Shown piece by piece: positions 1 through 6,442 of a stretch of 15,624 bases of DNA. The stretch spans positions 1 through 15,624 of the forward strand of contig UQTW01000040.1 of NCBI GenBank assembly GCA_900544115.1, written 5' to 3'. The translations under genes were made by a program, and so were the position numbers. The notes below the pieces were generated by a model. That model was not told where the DNA came from. It ran no database searches and worked only from the letters and a program-made list of their open reading frames with translations. The stretch comes from an uncultured Collinsella sp. (GTDB lineage Bacteria > Actinomycetota > Coriobacteriia > Coriobacteriales > Coriobacteriaceae). Positions within the stretch are counted from its first letter, which is position 1; each line of letters opens with the position of its first letter.

Positions 1-105
1 TCACGAGCGGGGGCTCCTGTCGTTTCCGTGCCCCTGGATTGGGTCATAGTGTCTGGCGTTGCCAAGACATCGGCGTCGCCTTGGTCCGGACTAGCCGTTT
101 GGGGT

Positions 106-209
106 ACTCATTGGGGACGTACTTAAATGAGTACCTGCGGAATGAGAGTGGATAATCTCCCGTTTTTGGCCCGTCTGTGGGCTCAAAGTGGGAGATTATC
201 CACTCTCAT
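106..209 (+). repeat. Composite palindromic repeat, copy 1 (family A)
   Basis: Same-length (104 bp) partner of 3360-3463. Positions 106-135 are identical to 3360-3389 and carry a 9-bp inverted repeat (104-112 with 126-134) around the core TTGGGGACGTACTT. Seven bases later a perfect 20-bp stem follows (142-161 with 190-209) enclosing 28 nt that can itself pair (TTTG-GCCC with GGGCTCAAA, one bulge). A further 19-bp block at 62-80 is identical to 3305-3323. The first part resembles REP-type elements mobilised by RAYT transposases; that link is inferred. No transposase gene is in the window. Positions 1-269 contain no convincing gene. Confidence 0.85.
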
Positions 210-218
210 CATTGATTG

Positions 219-270
219 GTCGTTGGGGATGTTCTTGTTTGACTAGTCGTTTAAGAACGTCTCCAACGAC
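219..270 (+). repeat. 18-bp hairpin next to the stop codon of the coiled-coil gene
   Basis: Arms 219-236 and 253-270 pair over 18 positions. Both non-Watson-Crick positions are G-U when read as plus-strand RNA, and A-C mismatches when read on the minus strand. The left arm contains TTGGGGATGTTCTT, a variant of the core of the composite repeat. The right arm overlaps the first base of the minus-strand TAG stop (270-272). It could help end transcription of that gene, but there is no T-tract in the proper place, so REP-like origin is preferred. Confidence 0.6.
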
Positions 271-2054
271 TACTTGCTTGTGAAGAGCCAGATCAGGATG
301 ATCACCAGGATTGCGGCGACAATGCAGACGATGGCGCCGGTGAATTTGATGCGTGAGTCGCGGGTACGCTCGCGCACCGCGTCCTCGGTGGCCTCGAGCT
401 GGGCGACTTCTCGCTCGGTCTCGGCGTGTTCGGCTTTGTCTCGGGCCAAGGATCCTGCAAGCGACTCAGTGATCTCTGGATGGTCATGTACCTCGGTCGC
501 CTGCTCGATGATCGACTGTGCATGTGCGGCATCTGCTTGAGCGTTGGCGATGCTTTGCTCTTGGTCGCGGCGTGCCTTGTCCTCGGCGGTGATCTTCTCG
601 CGCAGTTCGCGCTGACGAGTCGCGGCGGCCGTCTTCGCCGTCTGCAGCTCGTCGCGCGCGGCATCGGCTTCGGTCGTCACGGCTTGGTGCGCGCGTTTTG
701 CGTCGGCGATAGGGGCTTGAGCCTGTTCGACGGCCTGCTCGGCTGCGGCAAGCGAGTGCTCAAGGTCGGCGGTGATGCGCGGGACATCTTCTTCGGCTTT
801 ACGCAGGGCATCTGCCGTGTCGGAGATCTGCATCGAGAGCTCGCTGGTGCGCACCGTATAGTTGGCGGGATTTGCCGAGGGATTGCGTTGCAGCTCGGCA
901 TACTCATGACGCAGCGTCTCGAGCTGGGCGCGCGTGGCGTCGACGGTTTGTTGTGCGGCCGCAATGCCGGCGTCTCGCTCGGCCTTCACCTTGTCGCGGA
1001 TGCGCTTGGAATCCTCAAGACGTCGAACGAGGCGGTTGCCGGTCTCGCGCGAGCTCGCCTCGCGGGCCTCCACGGCGTCGAGCGCGGCCTTCAAGCGGAG
1101 TTCAGTCGCGTCATCCTCTGTCTTCATTTGTTCGAGCTGGCCCTTGAGCTCTGTCGCCTTGGCGGCGTGGGCATCACGGTCAATCTCAGCGGCCGCTGCA
1201 GTCTTTTGGGCCGCGGCAATCGCCTGGCGCTGGTCGGCGACGATCTGGTCGTAGCGGCCTGCGATATCCTGGCGCGTCTCGAGTTCCTCGGCCTGATCGG
1301 CAATGCGCTGCTCGAGTTCGGCCAAGTGGGCGCGGGCGTCGGCAAGTGCCTTTTTCGCGGCGTTCATCTCACGCATGGCCGAGGCGCCCTGGGCGATAAA
1401 GGCGCCCACGGCGTTCGCAGTGTTCGAGACGGCGGTCCCCAGATCGCGGCTCGCGGCGGGGGAGTGCGGGGCGGTCGGGCGAGCGGTGTCGACAGCGTCC
1501 GCATCGGCAGCCTGCGGCGCGGCGATATTGCCGGTACCGCCCTCGACCACAGAAAAGCCTGCTGCGTGCGGATCGACCGCGTCGGCGCCAATTGTGGGGT
1601 GCTCGAGCTGCAGGAACGAGGGCATGGTGCTGCCTTGATCGGCAACGGGGGTCTCGCCGGGCACAAAGGTCGAGGCGGCCTCGGCGGCCTCCTCTTCCTC
1701 GGCATCCACGTCGGCGTCGGCCACGGCGTCTTTCATCGCTTTGACGGCATCCATCATGGAGTCCATGACGGCGTCGAGCTCTTCTTCCGAAGACACCTCG
1801 ATGGGGCCCGCTGCCTGTACCGCGGGCTTCGCATCGGGCTCGGCGCCACCCGGTTCCGACTGCTCGCCTTCGCCTTGCTCGACAGTATCATCTGCGTCTG
1901 TGGCCTTATCTGCGGTGGCGTGCACATCTTCGTCGGATGCATCGGCTGATACATTCGCGGGCGCATCGGCGCAGGTAGGAGTGTCGCATCCGTCGATGGC
2001 GTCTGCGGAATGATCAATATGCTGCTGAGTCTGGGGGTCCAGCTCGTCTGTCAT
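270..2054 (-). CDS. Tail-anchored acidic coiled-coil protein, unknown function
   Basis: Protein of 594 residues if translation begins at MTDELD. A GAGGAG site (complement of 2064-2069) lies 9 nt upstream of this ATG and only 3 nt upstream of the alternative ATG ending at 2060. A longer frame to 2135 lacks such support. Three parts are visible: an acidic, Asp/Glu/Ala-rich, probably disordered N-terminal region (about 1-130, extended by a Pro/Ala-rich linker to about 200); a long Ala/Glu/Gln/Arg heptad-like coiled coil (about 220-560) with breaks at NPSANPANY and at HDHPEIT; and a hydrophobic segment (about 571-591) followed by only TSK. This suggests a C-tail-anchored membrane protein with the bulk in the cytoplasm. 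I do not recognise the family. It is transcribed divergently from the SDR gene. Similarity to SMC-like or spacer proteins would be compositional only. Confidence 0.8.
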   Translation of the reverse strand: MTDELDPQTQQHIDHSADAIDGCDTPTCADAPANVSADASDEDVHATADKATDADDTVEQGEGEQSEPGGAEPDAKPAVQAAGPIEVSSEEELDAVMDSMMDAVKAMKDAVADADVDAEEEEAAEAASTFVPGETPVADQGSTMPSFLQLEHPTIGADAVDPHAAGFSVVEGGTGNIAAPQAADADAVDTARPTAPHSPAASRDLGTAVSNTANAVGAFIAQGASAMREMNAAKKALADARAHLAELEQRIADQAEELETRQDIAGRYDQIVADQRQAIAAAQKTAAAAEIDRDAHAAKATELKGQLEQMKTEDDATELRLKAALDAVEAREASSRETGNRLVRRLEDSKRIRDKVKAERDAGIAAAQQTVDATRAQLETLRHEYAELQRNPSANPANYTVRTSELSMQISDTADALRKAEEDVPRITADLEHSLAAAEQAVEQAQAPIADAKRAHQAVTTEADAARDELQTAKTAAATRQRELREKITAEDKARRDQEQSIANAQADAAHAQSIIEQATEVHDHPEITESLAGSLARDKAEHAETEREVAQLEATEDAVRERTRDSRIKFTGAIVCIVAAILVIILIWLFTSK

Positions 2055-2193
2055 AGGCATGTGCTCCTCATCGTTGTTCGTCACCCTATGATAAAGTCTC
2101 GCGCCGACATCCCACGCGCCGCAGCAAAGTTTCAAAACGTGTTCGATAGCTCATTTGGATGACAAAAATTCGGCCTCTTTATCCGGTTCGTGC

Positions 2194-2224
2194 TTGACAT
2201 CCCCTTCGCCGAATAACGTTGTAC
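2194..2224 (+). promoter_or_regulatory. Possible promoter for the SDR gene
   Basis: A perfect -35 hexamer TTGACA lies at 2194-2199. The matching -10 is poor (GTTGTA or TTGTAC around 2218-2224, spacing 18-19). The intergenic region also holds an inverted pair, AACGTGTTC (2136-2144) and GAACACGTT (2257-2265), which could be regulator half-sites for the divergent genes. Only the -35 match is firm. Confidence 0.25.
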
Positions 2225-2349
2225 CGTTCGCCTGCTGCGGTCTTTATTTTTCACTTGAACACGTTAAAGTTGCATTTCAGCTTTTGGCGCGTGAATTTTG
2301 GTGCGCGCAGTCGGCGGGCGTGCCCGTCGTGATTTGAAAGGACTTTCTT

Positions 2350-3150
2350 ATGGGACTTTTCACTGGCAAGACCGTGATTATCACCGGCGGCGGCAAGGCT
2401 ACGCTTAAGGACGGCTCCGCTGGCTCCATCGGCTACGGCATCGATATCGCTTTTGCCAAGGAGGGCGCAAACCTCGTCATTACCGGCCGCAACGTCGCCA
2501 AGCTCGAGGCTGCCAAGGAGTCTCTCGAGGCTGAGTACGGCGTTAAGGTTCTGCCTGTTCAGGCCGATGTCTCGGCTGGTCAGGACAACGAAGCCGTCGT
2601 CCAGAACGTCATCGACAAGGCCATCGAGGAGTTCGGCCGTATCGACGCCGTCGTCAACAATGCTCAGGCCAGCGCTTCGGGCGTGACGATCGCCGACCAC
2701 ACCATGGACCAGTTCAACCTGGCCATTTACTCCGGTCTGTATGCCACCTATCTGTACATGCAGAAGGCCTATCCGCACCTGAAGGAGACCAAGGGCTCCG
2801 TGGTCAACTTTGCCTCGGGCGCCGGCCTGTTTGGCAACTATGGCCAGTGCAGCTATGCTGCCGCCAAGGAGGGCATCCGCGGCCTGACCCGCGTCGCTGC
2901 CAATGAGTGGGGTCCCGACGGCATCAACGTGAATATCGTATGCCCGCTTGCTTGGACTGCTGCGCTCGAGAACTTTCAGGATGCCTATCCCGAGGCGTTC
3001 AAGGCCAACGTCCACATGCCGCCGGCGGGCCACTACGGCGACGTCGAGAAGGAAATCGGCCGCGTGGTCGTTCAACTCTGCGGTCCCGACTTTAAATACA
3101 TGAACGGCGAGACCGTCACCCTCGAGGGCGGCATGGGCCAGCGGCCGTAG
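2350..3150 (+). CDS. SDR oxidoreductase, 12-alpha-hydroxysteroid dehydrogenase-like
   Basis: A 266-residue classical short-chain dehydrogenase. The start is fixed by AAAGGA (2337-2342) 7 nt upstream. The nucleotide-binding TGGG (12-15) is separated from SIGYG (26-30) by an insertion that lengthens the usual TGxxxGxG loop. TGRN with R47 suggests NADP(H) preference. NNAQ is at 103-106; the catalytic residues are S156, Y169 and K173 (SYAAAKEG). The usual tetrad Asn in helix E appears to be replaced by the SG at 128-129. From memory, segments such as NNAQASASG, GAGLFGN.GQCSYAAAKEGIRG and LTLEGGMG.RP near the C-terminus are hallmarks of clostridial bile-acid 12-alpha-HSDHs of the same length. Those enzymes reversibly oxidise the C12 hydroxyl of cholate or deoxycholate in the cytoplasm. 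It stands alone, with no bai genes nearby. Substrate is inferred; a different hydroxysteroid or alcohol is possible. Confidence 0.8.
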   Translation: MGLFTGKTVIITGGGKATLKDGSAGSIGYGIDIAFAKEGANLVITGRNVAKLEAAKESLEAEYGVKVLPVQADVSAGQDNEAVVQNVIDKAIEEFGRIDAVVNNAQASASGVTIADHTMDQFNLAIYSGLYATYLYMQKAYPHLKETKGSVVNFASGAGLFGNYGQCSYAAAKEGIRGLTRVAANEWGPDGINVNIVCPLAWTAALENFQDAYPEAFKANVHMPPAGHYGDVEKEIGRVVVQLCGPDFKYMNGETVTLEGGMGQRP

Positions 3151-3151
3151 G

Positions 3152-3179
3152 GTTACGCGGTTTTACCAAACCGCGTAAC
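3152..3179 (+). terminator. Hairpin directly after the SDR stop
   Basis: A perfect 12-bp stem (GTTACGCGGTTT, 3152-3163, with 3168-3179) and a 4-nt loop begin 2 nt after the stop codon. No T-tract follows, so it may only protect the mRNA 3' end or pause polymerase ahead of the next hairpin. Confidence 0.45.
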
Positions 3180-3192
3180 GGCTCGACGCTGC

Positions 3193-3292
3193 GCGGTCGC
3201 CAGAGCGACAACTTGTCATTCAAAGAGGACGGCATGACCAGAAGGTCTATGCCGCCCTCTTTTCATACCAATTTGTTCGCTCTGGCGACCGC
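3193..3292. repeat. 16-bp inverted repeat enclosing the terminator
   Basis: GCGGTCGCCAGAGCGA (3193-3208) is the exact reverse complement of 3277-3292, and similarity continues inward (ACAA against TTGT with one extra base). Together with the 3222-3263 hairpin this gives nested arms over about 100 bp. The 441-bp stretch 3151-3591 holds only this, the composite repeat and the tgt promoter; no gene is seen. Confidence 0.65.
3222..3263. terminator. Probable bidirectional terminator
   Basis: AAAGAGG-A-CGGCAT-GACC (3222-3239) pairs with GGTCTATGCCGCCCTCTTT (3244-3262), with one mismatch and one bulge. It ends in TTTT on the plus strand and in AAAG/CTTT on the minus strand. It lies inside a larger inverted repeat (3193-3292). 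Confidence 0.6.
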
Positions 3293-3359
3293 TCGCTGAC
3301 ATTTCCAAGACATCGGCGTCGCCAAAACATCGGCGATGGCGTGGCTGGTAAATAGCTCC

Positions 3360-3463
3360 ACTCATTGGGGACGTACTTAAATGAGTACCCGTCGAACGAG
3401 AGTGGATGATCTCCCGTTTTTGGTTGGTGTTTCGGGCCAAAGTGGGAGATTATCCACTCTCGT
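3360..3463 (+). repeat. Composite palindromic repeat, copy 2 (family A)
   Basis: Aligns without gaps to 106-209. The 30-bp REP-like block (3360-3389) is identical, the 7-base spacer to the hairpin is conserved in length, and the stem arms are 3396-3415 and 3444-3463. One outer pair changes from T-A (143/208) to C-G (3397/3462), a compensatory change. The single stem irregularity is G3407-T3452, a wobble on the plus strand. The 28-nt apical part differs in sequence but keeps an inner stem (TTTGG with CCAAA). Confidence 0.85.
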
Positions 3464-3548
3464 GGGGTAGGCGCCCGAAAATCCACGCTCGTTTGCTGTC
3501 CCCTTCGCACCAGTTTCTGTCGAGTCGGTGCGGTTCGATGGTTGCTCG

Positions 3549-3554
3549 TATAAT
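3549..3554 (+). promoter_or_regulatory. -10 box of tgt promoter
   Basis: Perfect TATAAT 37 nt upstream of the tgt ATG. The -35 region around 3526-3531 (CGGTGC) is poor, so the promoter call rests on the -10 and its position. Confidence 0.45.
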
Positions 3555-3591
3555 GGTTTGCGTATGAGCCGCAACCAAGGAGTTCCAGTTT

Positions 3592-4731
3592 ATGGATCAA
3601 AACCTGTTTAAATTCGACCTGATCGCCGAGGATCCGACCACGCATGCGCGTGCCGGCGTGCTGCACACCCCGCACGGTGATATCGAGACGCCAATCTTTA
3701 TGCCCGTGGGCACCAAGGCAAACGTCAAGGGCATTCCCACCGAGACCGTCAAGCAGCTCGGTGCGCAGATCGTGCTCGCCAACACCTACCACCTGTCCAT
3801 GCGTCCCGGCGAGGACACCATCGCCGAGCTGGGCGGACTGCACAAGTTTATGAACTGGCACGGCCCCATCCTCACTGATTCCGGCGGCTTCCAGGTGTTC
3901 AGCCACAACGACGCCGTCAAGCTCACCGACGAGGGAGTGCGCTTTATCGTCAACGACTACGACGGTCGCCACGTGTTCTGGACGCCCGAGGACAACATGG
4001 AAATCGCCATGAAGCTCGGTTCCGACATTTGCATGCAGCTCGACCAGTGCCCCGGCTATCCCGCCACGCGCGCCTACGTCGAGCGCGCCGTGGAGCTGTC
4101 GAGTATGTGGGCCGAGCGCTGCTACAAGGCTCACACCCGTGATGACCAGGCACTCTTTGGTATCGTTCAGGGCGGCATGCACCTGGATCTGCGCCTGCGT
4201 TCGCTGCGCCATCTGGAGGAGTGCGGCGACTTCCCGGGCTATGGTATCGGTGGCTATTCGGTGGGCGAGGATCACGAGACCATGTTCGAGACCCTGGCGC
4301 CGCTCGTGAGCGAGTACATGCCCAAGCATAAGCCGCGCTACCTGATGGGTGTCGGCAACCCCACCACGCTCGTGCGCGGCGTGGGTGTGGGCATCGACAT
4401 GTTCGACTGCGTGCTGCCGACGCGCACGGGCCGCATGGGTACGGCATTCTCTAGCGAGGGTCGCCTCAACTTCCGCAACGCCCGCTTTGCGCGCGACGAT
4501 GGCCCCATCGATCCCACCTGCACCTGCCCGGTGTGCACGGGCGGCTACAGCCGCGCGCTCATCCGCCACATGGTCACGCAGAAGGAGATGCTCGGCGGCA
4601 TTTTGCTGTCGATGCACAACATCTACTACCTGCTCAACCTTATGCAGCGTGCTCGCCAGGCCATTATCGAGGGCCGCTATGGCGCATTCGTGAGCGATTG
4701 GATGAATAGCCCTGCCGCGGTGGATTACTAA
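3592..4731 (+). CDS. tgt: tRNA-guanine transglycosylase (Tgt)
   Basis: 379 residues, the usual length for bacterial Tgt. It exchanges guanine-34 in GUN-anticodon tRNAs (Asp, Asn, His, Tyr) for preQ1, or queuine in some gut bacteria, during queuosine synthesis; cytoplasmic. Seen: the substrate-pocket motif TDSGGFQVFS with catalytic Asp96; GIVQGG (190-195) and GYSVGE (221-226); the nucleophile region DMFDCVLPTRTGR with Asp272; and the zinc site C310, C312, C315 and H341. AAGGAG at 3577-3582, 9 nt upstream, supports this start. No other queuosine gene (queA, queC-G, queT) is adjacent, so whether the cell makes preQ1 or salvages a precursor cannot be told. A strong terminator follows at 4881. Confidence 0.97.
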   Translation: MDQNLFKFDLIAEDPTTHARAGVLHTPHGDIETPIFMPVGTKANVKGIPTETVKQLGAQIVLANTYHLSMRPGEDTIAELGGLHKFMNWHGPILTDSGGFQVFSHNDAVKLTDEGVRFIVNDYDGRHVFWTPEDNMEIAMKLGSDICMQLDQCPGYPATRAYVERAVELSSMWAERCYKAHTRDDQALFGIVQGGMHLDLRLRSLRHLEECGDFPGYGIGGYSVGEDHETMFETLAPLVSEYMPKHKPRYLMGVGNPTTLVRGVGVGIDMFDCVLPTRTGRMGTAFSSEGRLNFRNARFARDDGPIDPTCTCPVCTGGYSRALIRHMVTQKEMLGGILLSMHNIYYLLNLMQRARQAIIEGRYGAFVSDWMNSPAAVDY

Positions 4732-4880
4732 GGGCGAAAGACACGCTTGCAGAGCGTGGGCAACGGCAAAGGCTGAGCGGCAGCTGCTCGTCACATTCGC
4801 TGACGCCGGCTGCGCGACCGCTGACCGATGCCTTGCAAGCGCATGATGCATCGTGGGTACCATACCGACTAGTTGATGTT

Positions 4881-4928
4881 CGGGCGGGTGTTTGACGCAT
4901 GGCGTCGACCCCGCCCGCTTTTCTTTTT
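4881..4928 (+). terminator. Strong intrinsic terminator between tgt and the LOG gene
   Basis: CGGGCGGG (4881-4888) pairs with CCCGCCCG (4910-4917), with an inner stem GACGC/GCGTC (4894-4898 with 4902-4906), followed by a TTTTCTTTTT tract (4919-4928). The tract ends only 16 nt before the next start codon and 6 nt before its RBS. Confidence 0.85.
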
Positions 4929-4944
4929 CTCGATAGGAGTACCC

Positions 4945-5703
4945 ATGATTAAGAATGAGAACGTCGAGGGCGAGCCTGCCTACGACGAGACGTACCGCCG
5001 CGGCCCCGTGGTCATGCGCGGCCCCATGATTCCCAAGGACAACACCTACGCCAACCTGCTGGCGCCCGAGGACTCGACCGACTGGTTGCACACCGACCCC
5101 TGGCGCGTGCTGCGCATTCAGGCAGAGTTCGTTGATGGTTTTGGCGCACTTGCCGAGCTTGGTCCTGCAGTGACCATCTTCGGCAGTGCCCGCACGCCCA
5201 AGACCGATCCGCTCTACAAGGCGGCACGCGCCGTCGGGCGCAAGATCGCGCAACGTGGCGTGGCGGTTATCACCGGCGGTGGTCCCGGCGTCATGGAGGC
5301 GGCCAACAGGGGAGCGGCGAGCGCCAACGGCAAGTCGGTCGGCTTGGGTATCGAGCTTCCGCACGAGCACGGGCTCAACAAATATGTGAACCTTGGCATG
5401 GACTTCCGTTACTTCTTTGTGCGCAAGACCATGTTCGTCAAATACAGCTCGGGCGCTATCGTGTTTCCCGGTGGCTTTGGTACGCTCGACGAGATGTTCG
5501 AGGTGCTCACGCTGGTGCAGACGCACAAGGTCAAGCGCATGCCGCTCGTGCTGGTGGGCAGCGAGTACTGGCAGGGCCTGTTCGACTGGCTCAACGGTCC
5601 GGTGATGGACGCCGGCATGATCAGTCCGCTCGATCCGGATCTGGTACACATTACCGACGACCTCAACGAGGCCGTTGACATTGCGCTCAGCGGGCTGATG
5701 TAG
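4945..5703 (+). CDS. LOG/TIGR00730 family Rossmann-fold nucleotide-processing protein
   Basis: 252 residues starting at MIKNENVEGE. AGGAG (4935-4939) lies 5 nt upstream; a longer frame from 4873 would translate the terminator and is rejected. The family signatures GGGPGVMEAANRGA (111-124) and FPGGFGTLDEMFE (174-186) are intact, with R160/K161 before them as in LOG-type phosphoribohydrolases, which cleave nucleoside 5'-monophosphates to base and ribose 5-phosphate. The N-terminal extension of about 70 residues before the Rossmann core is typical of the longer class of bacterial members. The substrate (cytokinin-like or ordinary purine/pyrimidine nucleotide) cannot be read from sequence. It is probably soluble and cytoplasmic. 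The only route for transcription appears to be through or just upstream of the terminator at 4881-4928. Confidence 0.88.
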   Translation: MIKNENVEGEPAYDETYRRGPVVMRGPMIPKDNTYANLLAPEDSTDWLHTDPWRVLRIQAEFVDGFGALAELGPAVTIFGSARTPKTDPLYKAARAVGRKIAQRGVAVITGGGPGVMEAANRGAASANGKSVGLGIELPHEHGLNKYVNLGMDFRYFFVRKTMFVKYSSGAIVFPGGFGTLDEMFEVLTLVQTHKVKRMPLVLVGSEYWQGLFDWLNGPVMDAGMISPLDPDLVHITDDLNEAVDIALSGLM

Positions 5704-5733
5704 ATCAATCGTGCCCACGCGACATGAATACGC

Positions 5734-5769
5734 ATGGCAATCTGATGTTATCTAACATCAGATTGCCAT
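5734..5769. promoter_or_regulatory. Perfect 17-bp palindrome upstream of the toxin-antitoxin pair
   Basis: Arms 5734-5750 and 5753-5769 are exact reverse complements, separated by TC. It starts 30 nt after the LOG stop and ends 10 nt before a TATACT -10 box (5780-5785), so it covers the expected -35 position. It could be an operator for the antitoxin (autoregulation is usual in RelB/DinJ systems), a bidirectional terminator for the LOG gene, or both. The following TTATATT is too mixed for a classic U-tract. Confidence 0.65.
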
Positions 5770-5779
5770 TTATATTGGG

Positions 5780-5785
5780 TATACT
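5780..5785 (+). promoter_or_regulatory. -10 box for the toxin-antitoxin operon
   Basis: TATACT lies 31 nt before the antitoxin ATG. No good -35 is present; the position is inside the palindrome 5734-5769. Confidence 0.45.
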
Positions 5786-5816
5786 GGTGTAAAAGACGAG
5801 GGCGAGGAGGTCGCAA

Positions 5817-6116
5817 ATGTCTACAGCAACAGTTAAGCCTACGACGGTTCGAATCGAAGAGGGGCTCAAGGAGCAGGCGACTGAGTTCTTGGATTCGGTC
5901 GGCCTCAGCCTCAATTCCTATCTCAATCTTGCCGTTCGGCAGCTAGTAAATCAGCGAAGGATTCCTTTTGAGATTGTAGGAAGGGCGGAGGTGCCCAACG
6001 AGGTGACGAGGCGCGCCATGGTGATCGCCGAGGCTCATGAGCTGGGGATTTTGCCGGACGATAGCCTGTCATTCAACAACGCTGATGAGCTTATGTCATT
6101 CCTCGATGAGGAATAG
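5817..6116 (+). CDS. RelB/DinJ-family antitoxin
   Basis: 99 residues, start set by GAGGAGG (5804-5810) 6 nt upstream. The N-terminal part (about 7-50: TTVRIEEGLKEQA, then NSYLNLAVRQLVNQRRIPF) fits the ribbon-helix-helix domain of RelB/DinJ antitoxins, which dimerise and bind their own operator. The C-terminal half, acidic at its end (FLDEE), would wrap and neutralise the toxin. It is followed after 2 nt by the toxin gene, the usual antitoxin-first order. The base composition is less GC-biased than that of neighbouring housekeeping genes, consistent with acquisition. Confidence 0.9.
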   Translation: MSTATVKPTTVRIEEGLKEQATEFLDSVGLSLNSYLNLAVRQLVNQRRIPFEIVGRAEVPNEVTRRAMVIAEAHELGILPDDSLSFNNADELMSFLDEE

Positions 6117-6118
6117 CG

Positions 6119-6427
6119 ATGTTCGAGATTAAAGTCGAGGCTCAATTTAAGGCGGACTACAAACGAACGATGCGCATGCATCCGCAGCTAAAGAGTGAGT
6201 TTAAGGCGGCAGTCGCAGAGCTTGCAGCTCACGGCTCGCTTCCCGCGGAATATGGTGCCCATGAGCTTTCAAACCCGGGCGGAAACTACAACGGCCACAT
6301 CGATTTCCACCTATCCGATGGCATGGTCGACGTGGTCGTTCTTTATCTTCCCCATAAGACTAACCCAGTGATTAGGCTGGTGAGAATGGGCACTCATCAG
6401 GAACTGTTTCAGGGTCCGCTGGGCTGA
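6119..6427 (+). CDS. YafQ/RelE-family mRNA interferase toxin
   Basis: 102 residues, 2 nt behind the antitoxin; GAGGA near 6108-6112 can serve as RBS. The C-terminal half follows the YafQ pattern: YGAHEL with H48, GHID with H60, DVVVLY with D71 five residues before the Tyr, and MGTHQELF with H93 and F97. E. coli YafQ uses H50, H63, D67, H87 and F91, so all catalytic positions have plausible counterparts, with an insertion of several residues between the second His and the Asp. Family members cleave mRNA in the ribosomal A site during translation. The acidic/basic N-terminus (FKADYKR) would contact antitoxin and RNA. The exact alignment of H60 is uncertain. Confidence 0.88.
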   Translation: MFEIKVEAQFKADYKRTMRMHPQLKSEFKAAVAELAAHGSLPAEYGAHELSNPGGNYNGHIDFHLSDGMVDVVVLYLPHKTNPVIRLVRMGTHQELFQGPLG

Positions 6428-6442
6428 TCGCCGATTTCTAAG

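Noticed and set aside
106..134. The TTGGGGACGTACTT element as an attachment site or an insertion-sequence end
   Set aside because: No integrase or transposase gene and no paired ends around a cargo are present; it recurs as a stand-alone composite element in non-coding DNA.
426..1949. A 507-codon plus-strand open frame opposite the coiled-coil gene
   Set aside because: It starts without an RBS, has a Gly/Leu/Arg/Cys composition typical of an antisense frame, and runs across the repetitive coiled coil; the minus frame has a better start and a sensible architecture.
4873..4944. Extension of the LOG protein to a TTG at 4873
   Set aside because: It would translate the terminator stem and T-tract as RPRPLFFF; the ATG at 4945 has a good RBS.
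3247..5718. An 823-codon open frame on the minus strand, antisense to tgt and the LOG gene
   Set aside because: The plus strand carries two well-recognised proteins with intact motifs and RBSs. The antisense frame is His/Ala/Arg-rich, has no domain, and follows from the high-GC codon bias.
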